Origin: CAWCQC01 sp963819905
GTDB taxonomy: Bacteria; Actinomycetota; Thermoleophilia; Gaiellales; Gaiellaceae
DNA length: 64,000 nucleotides
NCBI GenBank assembly: GCA_963819905.1
Contig: CAWFXP010000009.1
Coordinates: forward strand, 833,048 to 897,047
Reading direction: 5' to 3'
Positions 25,374 through 33,887 of the stretch are shown piece by piece. Position numbers and translations under genes: made by a program. The notes below the pieces were generated by a model. That model was given only the letters and a program-made list of their open reading frames with translations. It was not told the DNA's origin and did not search any database. How positions within the stretch are numbered: position 1 is the stretch's first letter; each line of letters begins with the position of its first letter.

Positions 25374-26562
25374 TCAGGGCCCCCGTCGAGGGCGGCGTCT
25401 CGCCGCGAGCAGCTCCTCGAAGAGCGACTCGTAGGCAACCGCAGTGCGCTCGAGATCGAAGCGGCGGGCGACCTGCCGGCGTGGGCAGACGTAGCGTTCC
25501 CTCTGCGTCAGGACTCGGGTGATCGCGGCGGCCAGCCCGTTCGGATCACCGGGCGGCGCCAGCTCGCCCATGCCGGTGATCCTGACTGGCTCCCGGACGC
25601 CCGGCAGGGCGCTCGCGACGACGGGCGTGCCGCAGAGCATCGCCTCAACCTGAACCAGCCCGAACGACTCGGTCGAGTTGACACTCGGAACCAGCAGGCA
25701 ATCGAGCGCGCCGAGGAAGGCGGGCATCTCGCTGACCGGGTCGAGCGTGCCGAGGAACTCCCAGTGCTCGCCGAGCGCGGCAATCGCAGGCGAGAGCCGA
25801 TCGCGATACGGCCGTTCGCCGACCACGTCCTCGTATGGTCCGGCAAAGAGGACCTTGAGCCCCGGGAAGCGGGCGAGCAGGCCAGGCAGCGCCGCGAGCA
25901 GGACGTGGATCCCCTTCTCGGCGGCGAATCGTGCGGCGAACCCGACGAGCTGCCCATGGCCGCCGTTCATCCCGCAGGGCGTGCGCGGTGCGGAAGGCCT
26001 CGACGTCTCTCCGTCGCGGCTCGGGCATCGTGACCGGCGGCGGGACGACGGTCAGCTTGGCTCGGGCCCGGCGCAGAGCCGGTGTGTGGTCTGCGTAGTC
26101 CTGCGTGTAGGCGACCACCCGGTCGGCCGACGCGACCGCCACGGTGTTGACGGCCGCCGTGAGCCCGTCGGCGGCTCGGTTGAGCAGGCCGCCTGGCAGC
26201 TGCAGGTCGCAGTGATACGTGATCACGCTGGGGCGGTCGAGAACGCGGGCACCGACCGCGAGCCCGGCGGCTTCGAGCTGTGGGAGATGGATCCCGACGA
26301 CGTCGTGCTCTCGGAGGAGGCGTATCGCGTGGGCCCCGTGCGTCGGCATCGCCACGCCCTTGCCGGCACGGAAGGCGACCGGAACTCGGACGACGCGAAC
26401 GCCGGCGCCATCCTCGACCAGCGGCAGCGCGGCGTCGTGCTGCGACGCGAGGACGGTCACCTCGTGGCCGCGAGCACTCAGCGCGTGCGCCAGTCGCTCG
26501 ACGTAGATCGTCAGGCCGCTGAGGTGCGGCCGGTAGTACGTGAGCGCCTGGAGGATCCTCAT
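25374..26562 (-). CDS. Glycosyltransferase family 4 (GT-B), one frame break
   Basis: About 395 residues in two frames. The N-terminal domain starts MRILQALTYYRPHLSGLTIY at ATG 26562, overlapping the epimerase stop (ATGA, 26559-26562). The C-terminal donor domain has LVGFAARFAAEKGIHVLLAA and the E-x7-E region STESFGLVQVEAMLCGTPVV. The frames meet near 25975 with a +1 shift and total length is 3n+1. It is paralogous to the GT4 at 36922-38070 (same TYY-P--G-T opening). It likely transfers a nucleotide-sugar-derived residue to a lipid-linked glycan; the sugar is unknown. Confidence 0.8.
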
Positions 26563-27608
26563 TCGGCGGGAACGGGGACGATGCGCTCGAGCGACGACCT
26601 GTTGTCGAGAATCCAGTCGGCGAGCCGCCCGACGCCTTCCTCGACAGGGGTGCTCGGCTGCCATCCGAAGAGGCGCTCGGCTCGGCCCGTATCGCAGAAG
26701 AACACCTGCTGGTCTCCGGGCCGTGCCTCGTCGAAGCGCACCCGAGGAGATCGTCCGACGACAGTCTCCAGCACCGGTGCGAACTCTGCCCAGACGGAGA
26801 TCGTGAACGGCGCTCCCCCGCCGATGTTGAACGCCCTCCCGCGCGTGCGGTCGATCGCGCCCACGGCCAGCTCGTACGCGTCGAGCAGGTCGTCCACGTA
26901 GAGCAGGTCGCGGACCTGCTTGCCGCTGCCGAAGATCGTGATCTCCCTGCGGAGCGCTGCGGCAAGGATGAACCACGCCACCCAGCCCTGATCCTCGATC
27001 CCCATCTGACGAGGGCCGTAGATACAGCTCTGCCGGAAGACGATCGTCGGAAGGTCGTACAGCCGGCCGTATGCGAGGACGTACTGGTCGGAAGCGCCCT
27101 TCGAGCAGCCGTAGGGGGACTCGAAGGCGAGCGGGTGCTGCTCGCTCACACCCCGTGGAAGATCCCGAAACGCATACCGGGTCGGGGTCTCGACGATCTC
27201 CTCGTCGCTCATCGACCCGTACACCTTGTTCGAGGAGGCGTAGACGACGATCGGTGGCTCCTGCGAGCAGCGGGCCGCTTCGAGCACGTTCAGGGTGCCG
27301 ACCAGGTTCGCCGCGAAGTCCCCGCGCGGGTCCGCAACGGATGTCGTCACCGCGGTCTGGCCGGCAAGGTGGTACACGACCTGGGCCTCCGCAACTACGG
27401 CGCTGACGGCTTCTGCGCTCCTGACGTCGCCCCTGATGAAGCGCAGGCGCTCTCCGTGGCGTTCGCGCAGCCACGCCAGGTTCAGCTCGGCTCCCGGACG
27501 AGCGAGGCTGTCGAACAGGGTGACGGTGTGTCCATCGCGCAGCAGCCTGTCGGCAAGGTTGCAGCCGATGAAGCCTGCGCCACCCGTGACGAGGCAGCAT
27601 CGGATCAT
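26559..27608 (-). CDS. NAD-dependent sugar-nucleotide epimerase/dehydratase
   Basis: 349 residues, extended SDR. GGAGFIGCNLADRLL binds NAD, and the catalytic residues are Y-x3-K in SPYGCSKGASDQYV, with the Ser/Thr region YASSNKVYG. SSNKVYG and RQSCIYGPRQMG are reminiscent of CDP-paratose 2-epimerase-like (TyvE) enzymes, so a CDP- or UDP-sugar epimerase is likely. Start at ATG 27608 overlaps the upstream FkbM stop (27605-27608). It probably makes the donor sugar for the neighbouring GT4. Confidence 0.88.
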   Translation of the reverse strand: MIRCCLVTGGAGFIGCNLADRLLRDGHTVTLFDSLARPGAELNLAWLRERHGERLRFIRGDVRSAEAVSAVVAEAQVVYHLAGQTAVTTSVADPRGDFAANLVGTLNVLEAARCSQEPPIVVYASSNKVYGSMSDEEIVETPTRYAFRDLPRGVSEQHPLAFESPYGCSKGASDQYVLAYGRLYDLPTIVFRQSCIYGPRQMGIEDQGWVAWFILAAALRREITIFGSGKQVRDLLYVDDLLDAYELAVGAIDRTRGRAFNIGGGAPFTISVWAEFAPVLETVVGRSPRVRFDEARPGDQQVFFCDTGRAERLFGWQPSTPVEEGVGRLADWILDNRSSLERIVPVPAE

Positions 27609-28282
27609 CCCGGGGCCTCGGCCTCGAGGTAGCCGATTCGCTCGTCGTACGGATCCGGCCGAAGCTCCACGAGGAAGCGGCGTTCTCGCAGATACGCAGC
27701 TACGTGCGCATCGGCGTCGGGGAGCAGGTGCCTGTGGTACTCGAGCACGATCCGTTGCACCCGCTCGAGCTCACGCCCGGCGCTCTCGAGGACATCGAGC
27801 TCGTCGCCTTCGCAGTCGACCTTGAGCAGATCGACGTTCCTACCACGGAGGAACGGCTCCAGCCTCTCGGCGGGTGGTCGGGTGCCGATCGCCAGCTGAT
27901 GGGCATCGACGCCGACGGCAACGTTCGCGGCGATGTTCGCGTGGAACGCGCGAAACGACCTCTCGTCGGGCTCGAAAGCGAGCACCGAGGCGGCGGGCTG
28001 CCGAAGCGCGACGAACAGGGCGAAGTCGCCGATCCCGGCCCCGACGTCGATCACGACCCCGGTGGTCGGTTGAGGGAGCTTCCGGATCCCGTAGACGTCG
28101 TCACACACGATCTCCTTGAGCAGGAGGTAGTCGAGCAGGCGCGTGGTTCGCAACCGGAGGCCGTTCCGCAGCTCGATCGGCCGGTGCCGAAGCGCGCCGA
28201 GCCAACTTCGGGGCCGGACGAGCCGAGAGAGCGCTGCGAGCGAGCGAGCGTAGTACGGGATCTTTCGAAGCCGCCTCCTCAG
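27605..28282 (-). CDS. FkbM-like methyltransferase with no canonical start codon
   Basis: About 225 residues. VVIDVGAGIGDFALFVALRQ is SAM motif I, followed by LAFEPDERSFRAFHANIAAN, LLKVDCEGDELDVLESA and IVLEYHRH. The only ordinary start in frame is GTG 28387, which would overlap the upstream glycosyltransferase by 109 bases. CTG at 28282 instead makes a CTGA overlap with that gene's stop, matching the ATGA/GTGA junctions of the rest of the operon, and is chosen here. A +1 sequencing insertion hiding a TTG start is equally possible. Function: methylation of a sugar or lipid-linked intermediate (family inference). Confidence 0.75.
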   Translation of the reverse strand: MRRRLRKIPYYARSLAALSRLVRPRSWLGALRHRPIELRNGLRLRTTRLLDYLLLKEIVCDDVYGIRKLPQPTTGVVIDVGAGIGDFALFVALRQPAASVLAFEPDERSFRAFHANIAANVAVGVDAHQLAIGTRPPAERLEPFLRGRNVDLLKVDCEGDELDVLESAGRELERVQRIVLEYHRHLLPDADAHVAAYLRERRFLVELRPDPYDERIGYLEAEAPG

Positions 28283-29025
28283 AACGCTCTTCCCGCGGTT
28301 CGTGGGCGGTACGCAAGCCGCGCAAGATCTACCGCCATCCGGACGGTCGCGGGCGCCGAGACTGTCGTCCAGGGGCTGTTCGCCCACGAGACCGGAACCT
28401 CCGCCACGCCTACGCCGAGCTCACGGGCAAGCAGGCACAGCTCGGCGTCGTAGGCGAACCCCTGCAGCCGCTGCCGCTCGAACAGCACCCGTGCCGTGTC
28501 GAGCCGGTAGAGCTTGAAGCCGCATTGAGTGTCCCGGAAGGGAAGGTCAGTCGTCAGGCGGAGAAGCGCGTTGAAGCACTTCCCGAGCGACTCGCGATAG
28601 CGCGGCTGACGGATCAGGATGCGCGACTCGGACAGCGCCCGCGAGCCCATTGCCACGTCGAAGCCACGGTCGAGAGCGGCGGCGAGCGTCGACAACTCGG
28701 ACAGCGGCGTCGACAGGTCGGCGTCGGTCACGAGCGCGTGCGTGCCTGCGGCGGCCAGCACCCCGGCGCGCACGGCAGCGCCTTTCCCCCGGTTCCTCGA
28801 GGTCCGGAGGATCCGGAGACGGCCGCCTTCGGATCGGAAGCGCGCGAGCTCCACACCGGTCGCGTCGGTCGAGCCGTCGTCGACGACGATCACCTCCAGC
28901 AGCTTCATGTCCGCGGCGGCGGCCGCAGAGGCGGCATCGCGGTCGAGTGCCGCGAGTAGCCGCGCTACCCGTCGCTCCTCGTTGTAGGCGGGAACGACGA
29001 TCGAGAGCGACCTCCCCGCGCTCAC
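28279..29025 (-). CDS. Family 2 glycosyltransferase (dolichyl-phosphate-glucose/mannose synthase-like)
   Basis: 248 residues from GTG 29025, which overlaps the Agl23-like gene's stop (GTGA). The GT-A fold shows LSIVVPAYNEERRVARLLAA, VIVVDDGSTDATG, the metal-binding acidic motif LVTDADLSTPLSE and DTQCGFKLYRLDTARVLF. These features are typical of polyprenyl-phosphate glucose/mannose synthases, which load a sugar on a lipid carrier for GT-C enzymes. There is no C-terminal membrane domain. It is next to a GT-C-type protein, so it may supply that enzyme's lipid-linked donor. Confidence 0.88.
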   Translation of the reverse strand: MSAGRSLSIVVPAYNEERRVARLLAALDRDAASAAAAADMKLLEVIVVDDGSTDATGVELARFRSEGGRLRILRTSRNRGKGAAVRAGVLAAAGTHALVTDADLSTPLSELSTLAAALDRGFDVAMGSRALSESRILIRQPRYRESLGKCFNALLRLTTDLPFRDTQCGFKLYRLDTARVLFERQRLQGFAYDAELCLLARELGVGVAEVPVSWANSPWTTVSAPATVRMAVDLARLAYRPRTAGRAF

Positions 29026-30719
29026 GGGGAACTCGGCAGGCGGTCGCCGAGCAGCGGCTCGAGATCGTCGCGGACGTAGAGCCATTCGTCCATCGTCGCG
29101 GTCTCGTTCCACGGCTCTCGGCGGAGAAGCCAGCCGAGCCAGTCTCCCGGGCCGGCCGATCCGTAGTCGGGAACCCACCAGACGCGCAGCCGGAACCGGT
29201 GCCCCGTGTAGCCCTCGAGGAACGGGCGCGCGGCCTCGTGGTTCGGATCCGCGACGAGGACGACCTCGGCGTCCGGGGCGGGCGGGCTCTGGCTCAGATC
29301 GGCGTAGCCGACGCTCAGGTCTCGGAGGTACCAGGCCCAGGGCCAATCTGTCCCTCCCCACCCGTCGGCCTGGATGCGGAGGCGCTCTCCCGTGGACTCG
29401 GTCACCCGTTCGTCCAGCGCGGCGAGCTGGTCGACGACACCCGGGACGTCGTCGGAGGTCTGAACGAAAACGAGCAGCTCCCTCGGGCTGGCCTGGCGGA
29501 GGTAGGAGAGCCCGATCGCGGCGTACGCCATGTAGACCGCGCCGGCTGCCAGCAGCGCGACCGCGGCCACCCGCAGCGCGCGACTCCGCCTGCTCCAGAC
29601 CGACGCGAGCCCGACCCCGGCGAGGAGGATGAGCGGAAGCAACGGATGGAGCCCGAGCCAGGGCATTCGCTCTCCCGCCCACGAGTAGACGAGGAAGCTG
29701 AGCACGAACCACCAGACCAGGAAAAGATCGAAGAGGCGCCGGCGCCGCACGCAGGCCACGATGCCCACGATTCCGAGGAGCACCACAGGCCACTGGTAGG
29801 CGGGCAGCGTGACGAGGTAGTAGTAGAGGGGCTGGTCTCCGCGTTCCACGGAGTGCTGGGAGAGCCAGTAGCGAATCCCGCCGACGAGCCCTTCCGCAAG
29901 TCCCTGCGGGTTCGTGAACAAGGTCGTGAAGACCAGGGTGAAGACGAGCAGGAACGTCGCGGCTGCCCAGCCCCAGGCCTCGACGCCCGCGGCCCGCACG
30001 GCACGGAGGATCGGCGTCCGCCAGACAGGGAGTCCTCGCCTGCGTGCCGCGAGCACCTGCGACACGACCGCGGCGAGGAGGAACGTGCCGAACACGAACA
30101 CCGTGATGAACGTCGCCTCCTTCGTCGCGAACGAGAGGGCGAGGAGACCGAGGACGACGCTCGGAAGCCACCTGCTCGGCCGGTCGAGGAACCGGAAGAT
30201 GGCAACTGCAAGGGCGAGCGTCAGAAACGCCATGTAGATGTCGTCCCGCGCGAAGCGCGAGAAGTACAGGAAGGCCGGCGTCACGCAGAGGAGGACGGAC
30301 GCTGTCAGCGCGGCCGTGTGTCCCAGCTGCCGCCGCATGAGGGCGGGGAGCACGCAGATCGCGGAGCCGAGGAGCGCCGGGGCAAGCCGCGCGGAGACGT
30401 CCCCGACGCCGAAGAGCGAGTACATGAGCCCCGTGAGGTAGTACTGCACCGGCCCGTGGTAGACGGGGTCGTAGTGGTAGCCCTCGCCGGAGAAGAGCCG
30501 CCACGAGAACCAGGCGTGCAGGCTCTCGTCGTGGTGGAAGGGCTTGTCGCCGAGGCCGATGAGCCGGAGCGCGAGCGCGGCGGCGAAGATGCCCGCGTAG
30601 GCGATGACCTCGCGATCGAGGATGCGGGCTCGTACTCCGGCCCAGCTGACCGAGCCGACGCGAGCGCGCCAGGTTCCGGCCCCGGTCGGGGGGACGACGG
30701 AGCCCGGATCCAGCGTCAT
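29022..30719 (-). CDS. Agl23-like polytopic glycosylation-associated membrane protein (TIGR03663 type)
   Basis: 565 residues with roughly ten or more hydrophobic helices and a C-terminal soluble part of about 150 residues. The first extracytoplasmic loop has GDKPFHHDESLHAWFSWRLF and YHYDPVYHGPVQYYLTG, the acidic GT-C-like loop typical of this group. Further motifs are YFSRFARDDIYMAFLTLAL and SYLVYSWAGERMPWLGLHP-like residues around 29660. The family is known mostly from archaea and Chloroflexi, near lipid-linked oligosaccharide genes. Start ATG 30719 overlaps the upstream GT2 stop. Likely role: using or moving a lipid-linked sugar across the membrane. Confidence 0.82.
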   Translation of the reverse strand: MTLDPGSVVPPTGAGTWRARVGSVSWAGVRARILDREVIAYAGIFAAALALRLIGLGDKPFHHDESLHAWFSWRLFSGEGYHYDPVYHGPVQYYLTGLMYSLFGVGDVSARLAPALLGSAICVLPALMRRQLGHTAALTASVLLCVTPAFLYFSRFARDDIYMAFLTLALAVAIFRFLDRPSRWLPSVVLGLLALSFATKEATFITVFVFGTFLLAAVVSQVLAARRRGLPVWRTPILRAVRAAGVEAWGWAAATFLLVFTLVFTTLFTNPQGLAEGLVGGIRYWLSQHSVERGDQPLYYYLVTLPAYQWPVVLLGIVGIVACVRRRRLFDLFLVWWFVLSFLVYSWAGERMPWLGLHPLLPLILLAGVGLASVWSRRSRALRVAAVALLAAGAVYMAYAAIGLSYLRQASPRELLVFVQTSDDVPGVVDQLAALDERVTESTGERLRIQADGWGGTDWPWAWYLRDLSVGYADLSQSPPAPDAEVVLVADPNHEAARPFLEGYTGHRFRLRVWWVPDYGSAGPGDWLGWLLRREPWNETATMDEWLYVRDDLEPLLGDRLPSSP

Positions 30720-31459
30720 CGCGCGGCTTCCGCCGTACGTCCCGGGCGCCGGGCACGGATGAGCTCGAAACGGAAGCGCAGGAGCTCGAGGAGGCCGGCG
30801 AGGCTGAAGCGCACGAGCCGCCAGGCGGCGAGGCTCGAGGTGCCGTGCGTGCGCGCGAGGTGCGTGACCGGAACCTCGAGGACGCGCCAGCCGCGTGCGA
30901 TGGCGGCCACCGTGACGAGGATCGAGGGCGCGAGCGGCGCCTTGCCGAGGAGCGGCCGGACATCGTCCAGGAGCTCCTTGCGAACGAGCCGGAACGGCGT
31001 GTTCGCATCGCGGACCCGGCGCGCGACGAGGGCGGAGACGACGGCGTTGATCAGGGCCGAGAGAACGACGCGCGCCGTCGAGTCGCGGCGCACCGCGCGT
31101 CGCCCCAGTACGAGATCGGCCTCGGTACGGCGCTCCCACAGCTTCCAGAACTCGGTGGGCGGAAACTGGCGGTCGGAGTCGGTCTGGAAGACCCAATCGC
31201 CGCCGGCCAGCTCGAGCCCGCGTTCGACGCTCGGCCCGTGGCCGAGATTCTCGTTCGCATGCTCGACCCGCAGCTCGGGCCACCCTCGCGCCAGCCGGTC
31301 GAGGATCGCAGCGGTCTCGTCGGTCGAGCAGTCGTCGATGACGATGACCTCCAACGACTCGAACCGATCCGCGAGCTCGCGGCGAAGCTCGATGACCAGG
31401 TCTTCGATGACCGCCGCCTCGTTCCAGGCGGGGATCACCACGGAGAGCGACGTGCTCAT
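30716..31459 (-). CDS. Family 2 glycosyltransferase (polyprenyl-phosphate sugar synthase-like)
   Basis: 247 residues from ATG 31459, chosen for its ATGA overlap with the upstream flavoprotein stop; another ATG lies at 31468. Motifs are LSVVIPAWNEAAVIEDLVIE, VIVIDDCSTDETA, GDWVFQTDSDRQFPPTEFWK (the D-S-D metal site) and RDANTPFRLVRKELLDDV. The fold transfers a sugar from a nucleotide donor to polyprenyl phosphate. It belongs to the same operon as the second GT2 at 28279 and may provide a different sugar. Confidence 0.87.
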   Translation of the reverse strand: MSTSLSVVIPAWNEAAVIEDLVIELRRELADRFESLEVIVIDDCSTDETAAILDRLARGWPELRVEHANENLGHGPSVERGLELAGGDWVFQTDSDRQFPPTEFWKLWERRTEADLVLGRRAVRRDSTARVVLSALINAVVSALVARRVRDANTPFRLVRKELLDDVRPLLGKAPLAPSILVTVAAIARGWRVLEVPVTHLARTHGTSSLAAWRLVRFSLAGLLELLRFRFELIRARRPGRTAEAAR

Positions 31460-32784
31460 GCGGCCCATAGCTCCTCGGCCGCCCCCGAGACGACGTGCCG
31501 GGCGATGTCGATCCCCATCTTCGCCGCGTGATCCATGTTCCCGATCTCGTAGCGCCAGCTGCCGAAGCGTCCGCGCGAGTAGATCCCGCGTGCGGCGAGC
31601 CAGGGCTGGATCGTGTCGAGAGCGGCGTCCCGGCCTACGGTCGGCACCGGGTACGCGTACTCGACATCGATCTGCGTGAGCGAGACGACAGGCGTCTGGT
31701 CGTCGATGAGGCCCGTTCGCACGAGCCCGCTGACGACGCGGTCGCCGATCCTGTCGGGAAGCGCCCGGACGGCGGAGTGCGCCGTCTCCGTGAGGTAGGA
31801 CGAGAAACGCTCGACGTCCCCGTCGGGAACGTTCGCGTGCGCGTACTTGGCGAAGTTCGTCACGCGGTAGAACGGAACATCGGCGCCCGGGAAGTAGAGC
31901 CACGAGCGATCGTCGGCGAGTGGACGCTCGACCCCGACGCCGACGACGGCGACGCTCGTGTGGACGAGCGCATCGGCCGCCGCCCGAAGATCCGCCGGGC
32001 AACGTTCGAGTGAGGCCACCAGGCGATCGAGCGGCATCGTGGACACGAGCGCGTCGAAGCCGTCCGCACTCCCGTCGGCGAACTCGAGCGCACGAGCCTC
32101 GACGTCGACGCGCACGAGCTCCTTGCCAAAGGTGACGTGAGGGGCGAGCCCCTCGGCGATCCGCCGGTAGATCTCGCCGGTCCCTCCGGCCCGCGGGAAG
32201 CGGAACGTGTTGTTCGGTCCCCAACCGCTGTCCTCGCGCTGCAGCACCACGTTCGCCAGCGCCCGCCGGTAGTCGACGACGCTGACCCGCTCTGCGATCC
32301 AGTCGGCGGACATCTGCTCCGGCGGCGTCGCCCACACCTTCTCGTTGTAGGGACGCAGGAAGTGGCGGGTGATCCCGTCACCGAACGTCGAGGACATCCA
32401 GGTGGCGAAATCCCGCGCCTGCGCCGTGCCGTCGGCCTCGATCAGTCCGAGGAGGCACTCGTAGACGACGTCCGGCTCGAGGTAACGAAGGTTGTTCTGG
32501 AAGGGATAGGGAACCCAGCGGCCGTCGAAGCGCACGAACGAAGAGCGCTCGTGCTCGTAGACGTCGTCTCCCATGGCCTCGTCGAGGAGCGCGTCGAACT
32601 CGCCGAAGTGACTGAAGACGACGTGGCCGCCGAGATCCCACGTGAATCCTCGAGCATCGACTGCCGACGACGCGTGGCCTCCCGCGTGCTGGTGTTGCTC
32701 GTAGATCGTCCAGTCGGAGTGCCCGAGCCGTGCGAGCTCCCGGCCGCAGGCCAGCCCGCAGGGCCCGGCACCGATGATCACCAC
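31456..32784 (-). CDS. FAD-dependent, UDP-galactopyranose-mutase-like amine oxidase-fold protein
   Basis: 442 residues starting at GTG 32784 so that the Rossmann motif [20 protein letters not shown] sits at the N-terminus. The second FAD block is [14 protein letters not shown]. The middle ([20 protein letters not shown]) and C-terminus ([20 protein letters not shown], with the AKMGIDIA helix) are typical of the protoporphyrinogen-oxidase-like relatives of UDP-galactopyranose mutase found in polysaccharide loci. It is the first gene of the minus-strand glycan operon (24514-32784). Probable role: redox-neutral or oxidative change of a nucleotide sugar. Confidence 0.82.
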   Translation of the reverse strand: MVIIGAGPCGLACGRELARLGHSDWTIYEQHQHAGGHASSAVDARGFTWDLGGHVVFSHFGEFDALLDEAMGDDVYEHERSSFVRFDGRWVPYPFQNNLRYLEPDVVYECLLGLIEADGTAQARDFATWMSSTFGDGITRHFLRPYNEKVWATPPEQMSADWIAERVSVVDYRRALANVVLQREDSGWGPNNTFRFPRAGGTGEIYRRIAEGLAPHVTFGKELVRVDVEARALEFADGSADGFDALVSTMPLDRLVASLERCPADLRAAADALVHTSVAVVGVGVERPLADDRSWLYFPGADVPFYRVTNFAKYAHANVPDGDVERFSSYLTETAHSAVRALPDRIGDRVVSGLVRTGLIDDQTPVVSLTQIDVEYAYPVPTVGRDAALDTIQPWLAARGIYSRGRFGSWRYEIGNMDHAAKMGIDIARHVVSGAAEELWAA

Positions 32785-32853
32785 GCGAGGCGTCGCTCAG
32801 CCCTCGCTCTCTCGCCTGCCGCCGGCCACAGCCGCATCGTGGTCGGGGACGGA

Positions 32854-32877
32854 CGGGCGGTCAAGCCCCACCGCCCG
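32854..32877 (-). terminator. Hairpin downstream of the Thr-Pro-repeat protein gene
   Basis: CGGGCGGT (32854-32861) pairs with ACCGCCCG (32870-32877) across an 8-base loop, just after the stop of the minus-strand secreted-protein gene and before the glycan operon. No T-tract. Confidence 0.6.
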
Positions 32878-32884
32878 GAGAGGG

Positions 32885-33778
32885 TCAGCTCTTGACCTTG
32901 ATGTTCCCGCTGATCAGGTTCTGGTCGACGGACGGGCCGCCCGACACCGAGAGCTGGAAGCGATCGTTCGTGCCGGGCTTCCCGTTGTCCGTCACCGTCG
33001 CCGTGAAGGTGCACGGGTTGCCGTTCTTCTTGCACGTCCCGGAGAACGTCGCCACGTTGCCTGTGATGGTCAGCGTCTGGATAGTGACGCTCTTCACCTT
33101 GATGCCGGCCGTCTTGTCGCGGTACCCGAGCTTGCCCTTCACCGACCCGCCGCTCTTGCGCTTGACCTGGAAGTGGAACGAGGCCTTTCCGCCCAGGGTG
33201 CAGATCTTGCCCTCGCCGCTCGCCTTCTTCGACGACGTGGCCGCTCGCCCGGCGTCGAACGGGGTCGCCGTGGGAGGCGGCCCTTCGGTCGGGGTCGGGG
33301 TCGGCGTGTCGGTCGGGGTCGGGGTGTTGGTCGGCGTGTTGGTCGGGGTTGGCGTGTCGGTCGGAGTCGGGGTGTTGGTCGGCGTTGGCGTGTCGGTCGG
33401 GGTCGGGGTGTTGGTCGGCGTGTTGGTCGGGGTTGGCGTGAAAGTCGGGGTTGGTGTGTTGGTCGGAGTCGCCGTGAAGGTCGGGGTTGCCGTGTTCGTG
33501 GGCGTGGCGGTTGCAGTGTTCGTCGGGGTGTTGGTCGGGGTGTTGGTGGCGGTGTTGGTGGGGGTGTTCGTGGGCGTGTTCGTGGGCGTGTTGGTCGGAG
33601 TCGGCGTGCTCGTCGCGTCGCAGTCGTCGCCGTGCGAGCCTCTCGCCACGTCGTTCGAGGGCGCGCTCGCCTGGACGGCGGGCTCGTCCCCGGCGAACGC
33701 CGAGACGACCGTGATGGCCGAGATCGCCGCAGCAAGCACGAGAGCGACGAGAACGTCTCGCAGACCGATCCGATTCAT
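32885..33778 (-). CDS. Secreted protein with Thr-Pro-rich repeat stalk
   Basis: 297 residues from ATG 33778. The signal peptide is [20 protein letters not shown]. Residues about 55-160 are a low-complexity stalk of alternating Thr-Pro, Thr-Asn-Thr and Thr-Asp-Thr units. The C-terminal domain of about 120 residues is beta-rich, with two Cys in [14 protein letters not shown] and a [20 protein letters not shown] strand pattern seen in secreted actinobacterial proteins. There is no LPXTG or membrane anchor, so it is probably released or wall-associated. The Thr density makes it a good O-glycosylation target for the flanking glycosyltransferases, which is inference from context. Confidence 0.8.
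   Translation of the reverse strand: MNRIGLRDVLVALVLAAAISAITVVSAFAGDEPAVQASAPSNDVARGSHGDDCDATSTPTPTNTPTNTPTNTPTNTATNTPTNTPTNTATATPTNTATPTFTATPTNTPTPTFTPTPTNTPTNTPTPTDTPTPTNTPTPTDTPTPTNTPTNTPTPTDTPTPTPTEGPPPTATPFDAGRAATSSKKASGEGKICTLGGKASFHFQVKRKSGGSVKGKLGYRDKTAGIKVKSVTIQTLTITGNVATFSGTCKKNGNPCTFTATVTDNGKPGTNDRFQLSVSGGPSVDQNLISGNIKVKS
33275..33605. repeat. Low-complexity tandem repeat encoding the Thr-Pro stalk
   Basis: About 330 bases of imperfect 6- and 12-base units (GTGTTGGTCGGG and variants on the plus strand, coding Pro-Thr-Asn-Thr or Pro-Thr-Asp-Thr on the minus strand). The unit order is irregular, as expected for slippage-driven length change. It is coding sequence, not a CRISPR array. 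Confidence 0.9.
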
Positions 33779-33887
33779 CGCAACATGAGAATAGTCACCC
33801 TTCCTGATGGTCAAGTCAAGGAAGTCACCTGATCAGGATGCTCGCGACCCACACTCCTTCGACTCCGCGCGCCGGCCGCGGTAGGCG

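Noticed and set aside
33275..33605. Tandem repeats considered as a CRISPR array
   Set aside because: Units are 6-12 bases with no spacers and translate in frame into a Thr-Pro stalk of a secreted protein.
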